Source of the DNA: Rummeliibacillus suwonensis
GTDB lineage: Bacteria; Bacillota; Bacilli; Bacillales_A; Planococcaceae
Reading direction: 5' to 3'
DNA length: 64,000 nucleotides
NCBI RefSeq assembly: GCF_007896435.1
Contig: NZ_VCBL01000001.1
Coordinates: forward strand, 2,107,078 to 2,171,077
Within the stretch, counting starts at the first letter, position 1, and each line of letters begins with the position of its first letter. The translations under genes and the position numbers were made by a program. The notes beneath the pieces were generated by a model. The model searched no databases, was not told the origin of the DNA, and worked only from the letters and a program-made list of their open reading frames with translations. Shown here one piece after another: positions 47,404-57,179 of the stretch.

Positions 47404-48186
47404 TCAACCTTCTCTCATCGTTTGATGTTCTGACATATCACTTTCGATATGCTGCAACATTATTGTTTTCACTTCATCTAGCAGAAAAGGAGAAGATTTA
47501 ATACTTCGAATTAAATTAGATGAAAGATCAGAAATTTGATATTGAAGAATTTGCTCATATGACAGACCCGCATATTCTTTTTGTTGCTCTAAAACTCTCT
47601 TAACACGTGTATTTTGATGCAATTCTTGATATTGTTGCAATTCATGTTTGAATCTAGTAAGAACTAAACCTTGGCAAGCAATATCAATATAAGCGTCAAA
47701 ATCAAAACGTTTTAAAAATTGTTCAATGGTCTTTGTCTCAATCACCTGAAGTATCTCAAACCATTCTTTAACATCTCTTTTTTCCGGCTCATACAAGGCC
47801 GTTTTGCATTCGCTGATTTCAACGACCGCCTCCGATAAGGTGCGTATAAGTGGAATATCTGAGATCGATGCAAGTGTAGTATAATACATGCCGCTATAAT
47901 AATCTCCGGCAAGTACAGTCAGTTGTTGGCTTTTGGAAGTAGCATCCTGTTCATCAATTTTCTCATGCTCATGTAAAGCCGCATTAATCATTGCAACAGC
48001 ACTCGCTGCCTTTTCATGTCGCGCTGACCAATGTTCTCCATTGATCTTAGGCAACAGTAAATAGAGCAGTTGACTGTCTTCAACAACTGGTTGACCTGTA
48101 AATTGAAGGAGCGTTCTATGATGCAATTGCATTAAAATATTTTTTTTTAGTTGTGATACTTGTTTTTCAATATAAGCTGCATTCAT
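47404..48186 (-). CDS. hepS: Heptaprenyl diphosphate synthase component I
   Basis: HepS is the small, non-catalytic partner required for HepT activity. The 260-residue protein is an all-helical polypeptide without an Asp-rich motif; recognisable segments are HWSARHEKAASAVAMINAALHEHE, LAGDYYSGMYYTTLASI and VKRVLEQQKEYAGLSYEQIL. ATG 48186 (GGAG, 8 nt) is chosen; a longer frame starts upstream without support. Identification rests on these segments and on the mtrB-hepS-menG-hepT order. Confidence 0.9.
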   Translation of the reverse strand: MNAAYIEKQVSQLKKNILMQLHHRTLLQFTGQPVVEDSQLLYLLLPKINGEHWSARHEKAASAVAMINAALHEHEKIDEQDATSKSQQLTVLAGDYYSGMYYTTLASISDIPLIRTLSEAVVEISECKTALYEPEKRDVKEWFEILQVIETKTIEQFLKRFDFDAYIDIACQGLVLTRFKHELQQYQELHQNTRVKRVLEQQKEYAGLSYEQILQYQISDLSSNLIRSIKSSPFLLDEVKTIMLQHIESDMSEHQTMREG

Positions 48187-48253
48187 AAACTTTTCTCCAT
48201 TCAGTTTGATTCCTGTTGTCATCCTTGTTTTCAATCATTTTTAGTTATTATAA

Positions 48254-48475
48254 TTATTTATTTGAATCGCTTTCAACAATTCCGAAAGCAGTTTGGATTT
48301 CTGCTTTACCGCGAATCTTCATAGCGGAAGTATGCTCAGTAAATTGTGCAATCATCACTTCACCATTATCTAACTTCTCAGAATGATGGAATTTTGTATC
48401 ATTTCCACGAGTTAGGCCAATGACATGTACTCCATCTTCCTTTGCACGAACTACAACATAATCATTTTGAGCCAT
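48254..48475 (-). CDS. mtrB: Tryptophan RNA-binding attenuation protein (TRAP)
   Basis: TRAP forms an 11-mer ring that, with tryptophan bound, wraps RNA bearing GAG/UAG repeats and shuts down trp genes. In the 73-residue protein the ligand and RNA residues are intact: [39 protein letters not shown], including the lysine of EKLD and the KxR pair that contacts RNA. GGAG precedes the ATG. It is paired with mtrA as in B. subtilis. The trp structural genes normally controlled are missing from the aro region of this window. Confidence 0.96.
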   Translation of the reverse strand: MAQNDYVVVRAKEDGVHVIGLTRGNDTKFHHSEKLDNGEVMIAQFTEHTSAMKIRGKAEIQTAFGIVESDSNK

Positions 48476-48536
48476 TTAAACTTTCTCCTTATTTTCGACT
48501 TTTCTCCAATCATCATACCACAAAAAAACTCGAATT

Positions 48537-49145
48537 TTAAGACATTTGAATGAATGAAAGTATTTCTGAACGTTTTGCTTCATCGTTCTCAAAAATACCC
48601 TTTGCTACAGAAGTGACTGTTTTGGAACCGGGTTTTTTGATACCGCGCATTGTCATACACATATGCTCTGCTTCAACAACTACATAAACCCCTTGTGGAT
48701 TCAGCATTTCCATTAAAATATCTGCAATCGTACCTGTGATACGCTCTTGCAATTGAGGACGATGCGAAACCGTTTCAACTGTCCGTGCTAACTTACTCAA
48801 ACCTGCAACTACCCCATTTTGAGGAATATATGCAACATGGACTTTTCCGTAAAAAGGAACTAAATGATGCTCACACATAGAATAAAATGGAATATCTTTC
48901 ACAAGTACTACTTCATCATGTCCTTCATGGAAAATCGTTTCAAAATATTGTCTCGGATCTTCATGAAGCCCTTGGAACATCTCTTCGTACATTTTAGCTA
49001 CTCGCTTTGGTGTATCTAAAAGCCCTTCTCTTTGTGGATTTTCACCGATTGCTTCTAAAATCATTGTTACAGCTTTTTCTATTTTTTCTAAATCTACATT
49101 CATCGTTAAATGATCTATTTTTTCAAAGTTTTTTTCAATCACCAT
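48537..49145 (-). CDS. folE: GTP cyclohydrolase I
   Basis: FolE (MtrA) converts GTP to 7,8-dihydroneopterin triphosphate, the first step of folate synthesis. It has 202 residues. Zinc ligands are in [15 protein letters not shown] (Cys and His) and [11 protein letters not shown] (Cys). [27 protein letters not shown] is the substrate-pocket signature. The start ATG 49145 follows GGAGG closely and gives about 12 residues more than B. subtilis; an internal ATG lacks a ribosome site. It forms the mtrA-mtrB operon. Confidence 0.96.
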   Translation of the reverse strand: MVIEKNFEKIDHLTMNVDLEKIEKAVTMILEAIGENPQREGLLDTPKRVAKMYEEMFQGLHEDPRQYFETIFHEGHDEVVLVKDIPFYSMCEHHLVPFYGKVHVAYIPQNGVVAGLSKLARTVETVSHRPQLQERITGTIADILMEMLNPQGVYVVVEAEHMCMTMRGIKKPGSKTVTSVAKGIFENDEAKRSEILSFIQMS

Positions 49146-49362
49146 AAATCCTCCAATATATCAACAAAGAGTCTTAAAATGAGATTACCACACAAGTAAA
49201 GTAATCGCAAAATATGTGGGCGAATTTTATTTTTTGCTGCCAGCTTATGTTAAAACCACTTTGGAATAGGCTTTAGAAAATTACGTAACGCTTTACCCCC
49301 AACTCCATCTGGTTATATTTTCAACTTTTCATTGCTTATTCATCATGAACTTTTATCGCTCC

Positions 49363-49392
49363 ACAAAAAAAGAGCAGCCCAAAGGCTACTCT
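49363..49392 (-). terminator. Terminator of hbs
   Basis: AGAGTAGCC-TTTG-GGCTGCTCT followed by TTTTTTTGTG on the minus strand, 20 nt after the hbs stop. Confidence 0.92.
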
Positions 49393-49412
49393 ATGTAAAA
49401 CAGATGCTTGTA

Positions 49413-49685
49413 CTATTTGACAGCATCTTTAAGCGCTTTACCTGGTTTAAACGCAGGTACTTTACTTGCTGCGATTTCAATTTCTTTACCTGTTTGTGGG
49501 TTACGACCTTTACGAGCCGCACGTTCACGTACTTCAAAGTTACCAAAACCGATCAATTGAACTTTATCACCCTTTGCAAGAGCTGCTTGGATAGTTTCAA
49601 ATACTGCTTCAACTGCTTTAGAAGCATCTTTTTTAGAAAGAGCTGCAGTTTCTGCAACAGAGTTAACTAATTCTGTTTTATTCAC
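49413..49685 (-). CDS. hbs: HU-type histone-like DNA-binding protein
   Basis: HBsu is the essential nucleoid protein that bends and compacts DNA. The 90-residue sequence is close to B. subtilis: [11 protein letters not shown] at the start, [31 protein letters not shown] (beta arm with the intercalating proline in RNPQTG) and [15 protein letters not shown] at the end. The start is GTG 49685, 6 nt after AGGAGG, rather than the GTG three codons upstream, which overlaps the ribosome site. A TGTGATAAT extended -10 lies at 49732-49740. Confidence 0.97.
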   Translation of the reverse strand: MNKTELVNSVAETAALSKKDASKAVEAVFETIQAALAKGDKVQLIGFGNFEVRERAARKGRNPQTGKEIEIAASKVPAFKPGKALKDAVK

Positions 49686-49731
49686 ACCATTCACCTCCTC
49701 TCAAAGGGGCTTTACTAAATCATGTAAAAAG

Positions 49732-49740
49732 ATTATCACA
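49732..49740 (-). promoter_or_regulatory. Extended -10 promoter of hbs
   Basis: The minus strand reads TGTGATAAT with TTGTTG 18 nt upstream of the hexamer. It lies about 50 nt before the GTG start. Confidence 0.4.
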
Positions 49741-49811
49741 ACAACTTTTGCTATGCAACAATATTTATACTCCTTTTCCCAACTTTAAGCAAATAAAATC
49801 TCAATTCCATA

Positions 49812-49847
49812 CAAAAAAGGCCAATTTACCTACCGGAAATTGACCTT
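49812..49847 (-). terminator. Terminator of spoIVA
   Basis: AAGGTCAATTT pairs with AAATTGGCCTT, followed by TTTTGT, just after the spoIVA stop. Confidence 0.88.
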
Positions 49848-49865
49848 AAAGTTAAAATATTTAAT

Positions 49866-51347
49866 TTATAAAATAAGTGTAACCATTCCTTGATCGCCCT
49901 TATTCACCATCTTTTCAACGGTTTGGCGCATTCTAGCCTTTGCATGTTTAGGTACCGATTCTGTTTTATAGGCAATACTTTCTTTCATCACTTCAAATAA
50001 TGGCGTACCAAATATTTGAGTTTCCCATAGTTTTTCACGATCATGCAAATAGGCATACGTTAAATCTTTCAACAATTGCTGACTATAAAACTCTGAGCCA
50101 ATAAGTGGAGAAAATTCCGCTTCCATATCAATACGCAAAATATGATAAGAAGGTGCCTTAACCTCCATTCGAACACCAAAGAAATTATTTTGTTTAATGA
50201 TTTCGGGTCTAGTAGGCTCGAACTCTTGTAATGTTGGTAGGGTCACACCATATCCCTCTTTGTTGGCTTGCTCAATTGCTTTGTGGAATCGTTGATATGA
50301 TTTTTTCGCAAGTTGTGATTCTTTGATAAATAATAGCCAATCTTTCTTACTTTGGATTGGCTCTTCTAGCCACTCTTCACAGATCGATTTAAAAATTTCG
50401 TTTTTTAATTGTAAAGAAATGATGGCATGCCCTAATCCGGCATCAATGTTTTTTACTTGAGCTGATGCAATAAATTCTTCCTGTAAGAGTTCCTGCGTCA
50501 AACGTTCAATATCTCGAATTTTATTGACGGACGCTTTCCAATTATCGATTGATTGTTTGATTAATTTATTTAACTCATGTTGTTCATCTAATACATCTAG
50601 CCAATCCGGTTTTTCTACTTCCAACTTGGCAATCGGGAACTCATAAAGTGCCTCTTCTAAAATATGCCGAACCTCAGTTAGTGACATTTGGTCAACGGAA
50701 GTAGAAATAACAGGGGCACTATAGCGCTCTTTTAATTCTTTACATAATTCTTTTGCATTCGTATGAGCAGGCATTTTGCTGTTCACAACAATAACAAACG
50801 GTTTACCAATTTCCTGTAATTGTCCAATAATCTCTTCTTCCGCTTTACAAACGGCCTCTCTTGGAATACCGTTTACTGTACCATCAGTTGTCAAAACTAC
50901 ACCAATATTAGCATGCTCCCTAATAATTTTATCAGTTCCAATTTTAGCTGCTTCTTCGAATGGTATCGGATCATTATGCCAAGGGGTATGTACTAATTTG
51001 GGACCATTTTCATCCTCATACCCTTTAACACCATCAATAATATAGCCAACACAATCAGCAAATCGTATTTTAAATGGCATGTCTTGATTGCCAACAGCAA
51101 TTTGTGCTCCGTTCGCTGGAATAAATTTTGGCTCTGTCGTCATAATTACTGGTCCCGGAGAACTTTGTGGTAGCTCATCTTGTGCTCGTTGGCGTTCTTT
51201 TTCATCTTGCATGTTTGGTAATACCATAATATCCATTACACGCTTCGTAAACGTTGATTTTCCTACTCTTACTGGGCCGACAACACCAATATAAATATCA
51301 CCGTTTGTACGTGTTGCTACTTGCTCGTACACTTCTTGCGACATCAT
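49866..51347 (-). CDS. spoIVA: Stage IV sporulation protein A (spore coat ATPase)
   Basis: SpoIVA is made in the mother cell and polymerises with ATP on the forespore surface as the base of the coat. It has 493 residues. The TRAFAC-type Walker A is GPVRVGKST (about 24-32), followed by RAQDELPQSSPGPVIMTTEPKFIP, FADCVGYIIDGVKGYEDENGP (Walker B region) and NSKMPAHT at the G4 position. A helical middle region and a conserved C-terminus (EIIKQNNFFGVRMEVKAPSYH) follow. AAGGGGG precedes two adjacent ATGs (51347 and 51344). Its presence indicates a spore former. Confidence 0.95.
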   Translation of the reverse strand: MMSQEVYEQVATRTNGDIYIGVVGPVRVGKSTFTKRVMDIMVLPNMQDEKERQRAQDELPQSSPGPVIMTTEPKFIPANGAQIAVGNQDMPFKIRFADCVGYIIDGVKGYEDENGPKLVHTPWHNDPIPFEEAAKIGTDKIIREHANIGVVLTTDGTVNGIPREAVCKAEEEIIGQLQEIGKPFVIVVNSKMPAHTNAKELCKELKERYSAPVISTSVDQMSLTEVRHILEEALYEFPIAKLEVEKPDWLDVLDEQHELNKLIKQSIDNWKASVNKIRDIERLTQELLQEEFIASAQVKNIDAGLGHAIISLQLKNEIFKSICEEWLEEPIQSKKDWLLFIKESQLAKKSYQRFHKAIEQANKEGYGVTLPTLQEFEPTRPEIIKQNNFFGVRMEVKAPSYHILRIDMEAEFSPLIGSEFYSQQLLKDLTYAYLHDREKLWETQIFGTPLFEVMKESIAYKTESVPKHAKARMRQTVEKMVNKGDQGMVTLIL

Positions 51348-51372
51348 CTTTCCCCCTTTTTTTCAGCACTAT

Positions 51373-51401
51373 ATCCTATGCACACAAAAAGCGTTTCATG
51401 C
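51373..51401 (-). promoter_or_regulatory. Putative SigmaE promoter of spoIVA
   Basis: -10 CATAGGAT (51373-51380) fits the SigmaE CATANNNT pattern. GCATGAA (51395-51401) is a partial -35 match at 14-nt spacing. The -35 lies within the yphF terminator stem. The match is by eye and moderate. Confidence 0.4.
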
Positions 51402-51421
51402 ACAAGTCATGAAACGCTTTT
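51387..51421 (-). terminator. Terminator of yphE-yphF
   Basis: AAAAGCGTTTCATG/CATGAAACGCTTTT with a 7-nt loop, followed by TGTGTG on the minus strand. The symmetric A and T runs allow function on both strands. Confidence 0.85.
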
Positions 51422-51430
51422 GAAGATCCC

Positions 51431-52153
51431 TTATTTCTTATTTGATGTTGTTAAAAATTCTACTTCATTCTTGTCATTTACAGTATATGGCAATGAATAA
51501 GCGGGTAGAATTGGATATTTGTCAGAAAGCAAATAGCGAATATCTTCACCAGATTTTACTTTCACTTTGTCTTCATTGATGATTTTTTGCAATTCAATTG
51601 AGTAATCGATACAAATTTCACCGCTCCCCTTCACAACTAAAGGTAAATTTGTGTTTGAATAGGGACTTGGAACTGTTGGTGCTTTTTTATAACCCATTTT
51701 TTTATAGTCAAATTGATAGACATCATCTTTGATCTGTCTTGAAATAGGCACAAATCCGTTGACACCTTTTTTTATATTTAATTCACGAATGGTCTCAGAA
51801 CCACGTAGATCCACTAATTTCACTTCAGGATGTTTACTTTCAGCATGCCAAATGACATATTGATAAATGCCACCTTTTTCAAAGGAATTTCCAGGGGCTT
51901 TAGCGATATAACCTTGTGTTAATTTGTCGAAATTAATCGGATACTTAATATATTGATCCACATCTTGATCTCGATTTTGGATTGGTAATAACCCACCATT
52001 ATCCTTTCTAAATTGGTCGACTGCCTTTTGAACTGTTGATAATTGGGCCTCATCAGGTATCTGATTCTCTCCTTTTTCGCTATCAGGATACATACAACCG
52101 GATAAGACAACTGTCATTATTGATATAAACAATATTAAATATATTTTTCTCAT
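51431..52153 (-). CDS. yphF: YphF-like lipoprotein
   Basis: A 240-residue lipoprotein: signal peptide ending in the lipobox VVLSGC (Cys about residue 20), so it is anchored on the outer face of the membrane. The mature part has two related regions beginning DEAQLSTVQKAVDQFRKDNGGLLPI and the C-terminal IRYLLSDKYPILPAYSLPYTV. No enzyme motif is seen. It matches YphF by size and place (gpsA-yphE-yphF-spoIVA). The function is unknown; yphF is regarded as sporulation-linked mainly through its neighbour. Confidence 0.82.
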   Translation of the reverse strand: MRKIYLILFISIMTVVLSGCMYPDSEKGENQIPDEAQLSTVQKAVDQFRKDNGGLLPIQNRDQDVDQYIKYPINFDKLTQGYIAKAPGNSFEKGGIYQYVIWHAESKHPEVKLVDLRGSETIRELNIKKGVNGFVPISRQIKDDVYQFDYKKMGYKKAPTVPSPYSNTNLPLVVKGSGEICIDYSIELQKIINEDKVKVKSGEDIRYLLSDKYPILPAYSLPYTVNDKNEVEFLTTSNKK

Positions 52154-52177
52154 GTAATCCCCTCATGTTCTTGATGA

Positions 52178-52357
52178 TCAAAAAGTCATAACAACAAACA
52201 CCATCGTTAAAAATCCAATGATGAGGAAAATATAGGCGATCAAAGCCACTATTGTACTTAAAATTCTATTACTTATTTTCTGTCTGCTTAAATAGATTAA
52301 CCCTGAAGCAATTAGCAAAAAGCCAATAGAATAAAAGGATATCCACATCATATTCAT
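52178..52357 (-). CDS. yphE: YphE-like small membrane protein (DUF2768)
   Basis: A 59-residue protein of two hydrophobic helices, MWISFYSIGFLLIASGLIYLS and STIVALIAYIFLIIGFLTMVFV, with a short basic hairpin (RQKISNR) between them. This is the DUF2768 pattern and position. ATG 52357 follows AAAGG by 10 nt; a longer frame from GTG 52411 adds 18 residues not expected in the family. The function is unknown. It precedes yphF by 24 nt and is likely co-transcribed. Confidence 0.75.
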   Translation of the reverse strand: MNMMWISFYSIGFLLIASGLIYLSRQKISNRILSTIVALIAYIFLIIGFLTMVFVVMTF

Positions 52358-53056
52358 TGGCGATATACCTTTGCCTGTAAGCAATACTAAATCTGTCAAC
52401 AGTACAACCACCTTTCATATGTACAGTGAGGATCGTTTCTCACAGATGACAGTATAACATAAAAGCAAGAGATGAATCATGCTCACTCCTTGTTTCAACT
52501 AACCAATTAAGCACGAGTGTAAGAAGATTCTGTCTAATAATACGGTTGAAATTTACTGCATGCCACTATAAGTCAACACACTCTCTATAAGCAAAATTTT
52601 ATCAATATTTTTCAATTCAAAAACGCGAACATTCTAATAAATAATTTCTTTAATATTCAGATTGTATGTTTCACCACATACAATGTTCTTTTCGGATAAG
52701 TGTCGAATTCTTTCTGAATCAAAAGTAAAGTATTAGATGTAAACTACTTTCTTCGCGTTGCTTAGCTCACTGAAAAAATCTATTCATCTTCCAAAATATG
52801 ATAAAAAACAACTTTTTTCGTTCATAAAACGAAAGGAAAGATGGATTTTTACTAATAAAATAATCATCCTATAGTATTTCAGTGCCCCCGCATTGTTTGA
52901 TCTAGAATCTTGGCTTGCTTATTTTCCCCTCAATACTCTGAATAAGTTTCGCTAAGCAAACACCATACGAAGGAAATATGCATATATTTTCGAGGACTTG
53001 ACGTCTTCCTGTCCACAACTATCCAAATTAGCTACCAGTAAATGTTCGTATTTTCA
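52358..53056. repeat. Long gap with degenerate inverted-repeat element and family B remnant
   Basis: No gene is seen. GTTGCTTAGC (about 52757) and GCTAAGCAAAC (about 52951) are inverted, and inside them ACTGAAA/TTTCAGT and AAAATC..CATCTTCC / GGAAAGATGGATTTTT also pair, so 52757-52961 is a decayed foldback. Just after it, ACGAAGGAAAT...ATTTTCGAGGACT (52967-53001) matches the right end of family B at 44915-44944. Confidence 0.5.
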
Positions 53057-53201
53057 TCACGTCCTGTGGCAACACCTGAGGGACCAACATCTTGTTGGTC
53101 AAACCAATCGGGCGCATGCGGTAGTTGATCCCCCACCTATCTTTCTCGTTTCTCTCTAAACGTTGAGATGGGGGTCTTACTGCCCGTTAACGCGGGATAA
53201 A
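53057..53201 (+). repeat. Family A hairpin element, copy A7 (5' end missing)
   Basis: It starts within the second hairpin (CACGTCCTGTGGCAACACCTGAG) and then has CCAACATCTTGTTGG, AACCAATCGGGCGCATGCGG, the long stem with CCCCCACC and ATGGGGG, and TTACTGCCCGTTAACGCGGG then ATAAA. The 3' half is nearly identical to copy A8. It is antisense to gpsA and yphE. Confidence 0.85.
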
Positions 53202-53371
53202 TCTAAAAACAACAAATTTTTATTATTGAGAATGGACATTTAATCATTTTTCAGTAGTTTTGCTAAGACTTTCGCATAAGTTGCCATTTTTCATTTAAAA
53301 TTTAAACGAATTTAACAACGTTTAAAAACGAGTTCTATCCTATTATATTCGTACAATTTTGTGAACTGCTC

Positions 53372-54391
53372 CTAAAAATCGTAGGAAGCATCTAATTCTT
53401 GTGTTTTTTCTCTCAACATTAATTGTTCTACAGCTTGATGTGGATCTTTTCCTTCGAAAAGAACTTCATATAATACTTCTGAAATAGGCATAGAAACTTC
53501 GTATTTTTTTGCTAGTTGATGAGCTGCTTTCGTTGTACGAACTCCTTCTACTACCATTCCCATTTGATCTAGAATTTCATTTAATGAATGACCTTTTCCA
53601 AGCATATTGCCGGCTCTCCAGTTACGTGAGTGGACGCTTGTACATGTCACAATTAAATCCCCCATTCCTGCCAAACCTGCAAATGTGAGAGGGTTTGCAC
53701 CTAACTTCACACCTAGACGTGATATTTCTGCTAATCCACGTGTAATAAGTGCAGCCTTTGCATTATCACCAAATCCTAGTCCATCGACAGCTCCAGCAGC
53801 TAATGCAATGACATTTTTCAATGCACCACCTATCTCAACACCTACTACGTCCTGATTCGTATATACGCGGAAATATTGGTTCATGAAAAGATCTTGAATT
53901 TTTTCAGCGCTCTCTAAATTTTCACATGCAGCAGCTACAGTTGTTGGGTGATGCTGTACTACTTCCTCTGCATGACTAGGACCAGAAAGAACAACGATAT
54001 CTTCTATGAATTTCGCAGGGATTTCTTCTCGCATGATTTCTGAAATTCTCAATAATGTATTGGGCTCAATTCCCTTAGATACATGAACAAATAATATTTT
54101 TTTGTTAAGCGTTTGCAACATTTTTTGACATGTTTCTCGAATTCCTTTTGTTGGAACTGCCATCACGATAATTTCTGCATGTGTGACAGCTTCAGCAATA
54201 TCTGAAGTTGCTTTTAAGTTTGTTGGTAAAATAGTAGTTGGTAAATATTTCACATTTGTATGTTGTATATTCATTTCGTTTGCTTGTTCTTTTCGATGAG
54301 ACCAGATTAACGTATCATGGCCATTTTCTGCTAAGACAATAGCTAAAGATGTTCCCCAAGAACCTGCTCCTAATACTGATACACGACTCAT
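53372..54391 (-). CDS. gpsA: Glycerol-3-phosphate dehydrogenase [NAD(P)+]
   Basis: GpsA reduces dihydroxyacetone phosphate to sn-glycerol-3-phosphate for phospholipid and teichoic acid synthesis. It has 339 residues. The nucleotide loop is [29 protein letters not shown] and [19 protein letters not shown] follow, and [41 protein letters not shown] is the catalytic signature (Lys in ALKN, about 192). AAGGGGA precedes the ATG. It is downstream of der as in B. subtilis. Confidence 0.96.
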   Translation of the reverse strand: MSRVSVLGAGSWGTSLAIVLAENGHDTLIWSHRKEQANEMNIQHTNVKYLPTTILPTNLKATSDIAEAVTHAEIIVMAVPTKGIRETCQKMLQTLNKKILFVHVSKGIEPNTLLRISEIMREEIPAKFIEDIVVLSGPSHAEEVVQHHPTTVAAACENLESAEKIQDLFMNQYFRVYTNQDVVGVEIGGALKNVIALAAGAVDGLGFGDNAKAALITRGLAEISRLGVKLGANPLTFAGLAGMGDLIVTCTSVHSRNWRAGNMLGKGHSLNEILDQMGMVVEGVRTTKAAHQLAKKYEVSMPISEVLYEVLFEGKDPHQAVEQLMLREKTQELDASYDF

Positions 54392-54426
54392 GTTGAAAAT
54401 CCCCTTCCCTTTCGCTTTCGACTGTT

Positions 54427-55737
54427 TTAATCACGTGCTCTTGTGATTATTTTTATCGGTGTGCCCTCAAAATCAAATGTTTCACGAATACGATTTTCTA
54501 AGAAGCGTTCGTATGTGAAATGCATTAATTCTGGATCATTTACAAATACCACAAATGTTGGTGGTTTGATGGCAACCTGTGTTGCATAGTAAATGCGCAG
54601 ACGTTTTCCCTTATCGGTTGGTGCAGGATTACGAGCTACCGCATCTAAAATGACTTCATTTAATATACTAGATTGAATCCGCATAGAGTGGTTTTCGTTT
54701 ACTCGATTAATAATCGGTAAAATGGCATGTACACGTTTTTTTGTTTTTGCTGATACGAACACAATTGGCGCATAGTCTAAAAACTGAAATTGCTCTCTTA
54801 TTTCTTTTGTTTTTTCGTTCATTGTTTTTTCATCTTTTTCTACAGCATCCCATTTATTCATCACAATAATCACAGCTTTACCAGCTTGATGAGCATATCC
54901 TGCGATTTTCTTGTCTTGTTCTTGGATGCCCTCTTCCCCATTTAAAACAACTAAAACAACATCAGAACGCTCAATTGCTTTCAATGCGCGAAGAACGCTA
55001 TATTTTTCTGTAGACTCGTACACTTTCCCTTTTTTACGCATACCTGCAGTATCTATAATCACATATTCTTGTCCATCATACTCATAGCTGGAGTCAATAG
55101 CATCGCGAGTTGTACCTGCTACATCACTTACAATAACACGGTTATCTCCTAAAAAAGCATTGACTAGTGAAGATTTACCGACATTAGGTCGACCGATTAA
55201 TGAAAATTTGATAACGTTTTCATCATAACGGGTTTCATCTTCTTTTGGGAAATGCTTAGCGACTTCATCTAACAAATCCCCCAGTCCCAGTCCATGAGAA
55301 CCTGAGATTGGAAAAGGTTCTCCAAATCCTAAGGAATAAAAATCATAAATCATGTCATGCATATCAGGGTTATCAATTTTATTGACTGCTAAAACAACAG
55401 GTTTTTTTGTTTTATATAAAATTTTTGCCACATGTTCATCTGCCAATGTAACACCTTCTCGACCATTGACCATAAAAATAATGACATCTGCTTCATCCAT
55501 TGCAATCTCTGCTTGATGACGAATTTGGTCTAAAAAAGGTTCATCTCCTATATCGATACCACCTGTATCAATAATATTAAATTCATGTGTTAGCCAATCC
55601 GCAGAACTATAGATTCGATCACGTGTTACGCCTGGAACATCTTCCACGATGGAAACGCGCTCTCCTACGATTCTGTTGAAAATAGTCGATTTACCGACAT
55701 TTGGACGGCCGACAATTGCGACAATCGGTTTCGCCAT
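54427..55737 (-). CDS. der: Ribosome-associated double GTPase Der (EngA)
   Basis: Der has two tandem GTPase domains and a KH-like domain and is essential for 50S subunit assembly. From ATG 55737 it has 436 residues, the same as B. subtilis. The first G domain has [13 protein letters not shown] (about residue 7) with DTGG and NKID. The second has [17 protein letters not shown] (about 181) with DTAGM and NKWD. The KH domain begins near [10 protein letters not shown]. An ATG four codons upstream leaves no space after GGAAGG. It lies upstream of gpsA. Confidence 0.96.
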   Translation of the reverse strand: MAKPIVAIVGRPNVGKSTIFNRIVGERVSIVEDVPGVTRDRIYSSADWLTHEFNIIDTGGIDIGDEPFLDQIRHQAEIAMDEADVIIFMVNGREGVTLADEHVAKILYKTKKPVVLAVNKIDNPDMHDMIYDFYSLGFGEPFPISGSHGLGLGDLLDEVAKHFPKEDETRYDENVIKFSLIGRPNVGKSSLVNAFLGDNRVIVSDVAGTTRDAIDSSYEYDGQEYVIIDTAGMRKKGKVYESTEKYSVLRALKAIERSDVVLVVLNGEEGIQEQDKKIAGYAHQAGKAVIIVMNKWDAVEKDEKTMNEKTKEIREQFQFLDYAPIVFVSAKTKKRVHAILPIINRVNENHSMRIQSSILNEVILDAVARNPAPTDKGKRLRIYYATQVAIKPPTFVVFVNDPELMHFTYERFLENRIRETFDFEGTPIKIITRARD

Positions 55738-55781
55738 AACTTTCTTCATCCTTCCGACTTCTAATAAGTGCTATTATACAA

Positions 55782-55817
55782 CAAAAAAGATGATGGTACC
55801 TGATAAGTTCACCATCA
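55782..55817 (-). terminator. Terminator downstream of ypfD
   Basis: TGATGGT/ACCATCA stem with a 13-nt loop, followed by TCTTTTTTGTTG on the minus strand. The der -10-like TATAAT (55773-55778) lies just beyond. Confidence 0.7.
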
Positions 55818-55931
55818 CCCATGCTTAAAGTCATTTTGTATAATTATTTTATCAAAGATTAGCTGTAATGCAAGAAAAAAAGCAGAAGAAAGCGTTCATA
55901 CTCCCATCTGCCTCGATCTTCTCTTTGTTAT

Positions 55932-57098
55932 TTATGATTTTTTTGAAAAGTTTTTGAGCTTATCTCCAATCACATCACCAAAGGAGAACCCTGTTGTTTC
56001 TTCAGGAAATTCAAATTCATCAGCTTTAGGTTCATCCTCATTTTCTACTAAAGCTTTTATACTAAGTGATAAACGTTTTTCATCTTTGTTGACAGCTAGT
56101 ACTTTTACTTTTACTTCTTGCCCTTCTTTTAACACTTCATGTGGTGTGGAAATATGATTGTGCGAAATTTGGGAAATGTGTACAAGGCCTTCAACACCAG
56201 GGAAGACTTCCACAAATGCACCAAATGTTACAAGACGCTTAACAATACCTGTCAACACTGCACCTTCAGGAGCCTTTTCTTCAATTTGCGACCATGGACC
56301 TTCTTCTGTTTCTTTAATCGATAAAGAAATACGTTCTTGTTCAGGGTCTACGGATAATACCTTTACCTTTACTTTTTGTCCTTCAGAAAGAACTGTTGAA
56401 ACATCATCAATATGCTTGTGAGAAACTTGGGAAATATGCACAAGACCATCCACTCCACCCAAGTCAATAAAGGCACCAAATGAAGCTAGACGTTGTACGG
56501 TTCCTTCAATAACATCACCTTCATGGATATTATTGATAACCTCCCCTTTTTTCTCTTCTTTTTGTGCTTCCACAACTGCACGATGTGAGAGGATTAGGCG
56601 ATTTTTTTCTTGATCCATTTCAACAATTTTATAAGTGAGCGTTTTTCCCTTATAATCTTCAAATGATTCAACAAAATGATCCTCAACTAAAGAAGCTGGA
56701 ACAAAACCTCTTACCCCTAGATCTACTACTAGGCCACCTTTTACAACATCCTTAACCTCTGCTTCAATCACTTCTCCATTATTGAATTTCTCTGTTAGCA
56801 CTTTCCATGCACGTTTGGCATCTACTTGACGTTTTGATAAAACGTATTGTCCTGGTTTTTTATCATCAGGTTGTTCAATTTTAGTTACTAATAATTCTAA
56901 TTCATCATTGACGGAGACAGCGTCAGAAGCTTTTTCTATATGCAAGCTTGAAAGCTCACTGATTGGCACTACGCCATCAAAAGGTGCACCTGCAATCGTT
57001 ACTATAGCAACTTTGTCTTCCACTTTCTCTACCTTGCCTGTAACAATATCACCTTCACGGATCTCTTTTATTTCATTTAAGTTCAATTCTTCAGACAT
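55932..57098 (-). CDS. ypfD: YpfD, ribosomal protein S1 homologue
   Basis: A 388-residue protein with four S1 RNA-binding domains at about residues 14-90, 105-172, 192-262 and 277-348; the last two are nearly parallel (GDVIEGTVQRLASFGAFIDLGGVDGLVHISQVSHKHI and GAVLTGIVKRLVTFGAFVEVFPGVEGLVHISQISHNHI). In Firmicutes this protein is shorter than Gram-negative S1 and not strictly required for translation. AAGGAGG precedes ATG 57098; a longer frame adds 20 residues without support. It follows plsC and cmk in one direction. Confidence 0.93.
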   Translation of the reverse strand: MSEELNLNEIKEIREGDIVTGKVEKVEDKVAIVTIAGAPFDGVVPISELSSLHIEKASDAVSVNDELELLVTKIEQPDDKKPGQYVLSKRQVDAKRAWKVLTEKFNNGEVIEAEVKDVVKGGLVVDLGVRGFVPASLVEDHFVESFEDYKGKTLTYKIVEMDQEKNRLILSHRAVVEAQKEEKKGEVINNIHEGDVIEGTVQRLASFGAFIDLGGVDGLVHISQVSHKHIDDVSTVLSEGQKVKVKVLSVDPEQERISLSIKETEEGPWSQIEEKAPEGAVLTGIVKRLVTFGAFVEVFPGVEGLVHISQISHNHISTPHEVLKEGQEVKVKVLAVNKDEKRLSLSIKALVENEDEPKADEFEFPEETTGFSFGDVIGDKLKNFSKKS

Positions 57099-57179
57099 AT
57101 GTAATCCTCCTTCACAATGTTCACTTTCTATTTTATTAGAATTTGCTAGTAAAAACAAAAATTAACGCTTTAAATACGA

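Noticed and set aside
52358-52411. Longer start (GTG 52411) for the DUF2768 protein
   Set aside because: It would add 18 residues absent from the family, and the GTG overlaps the AAAGG needed as its ribosome site.
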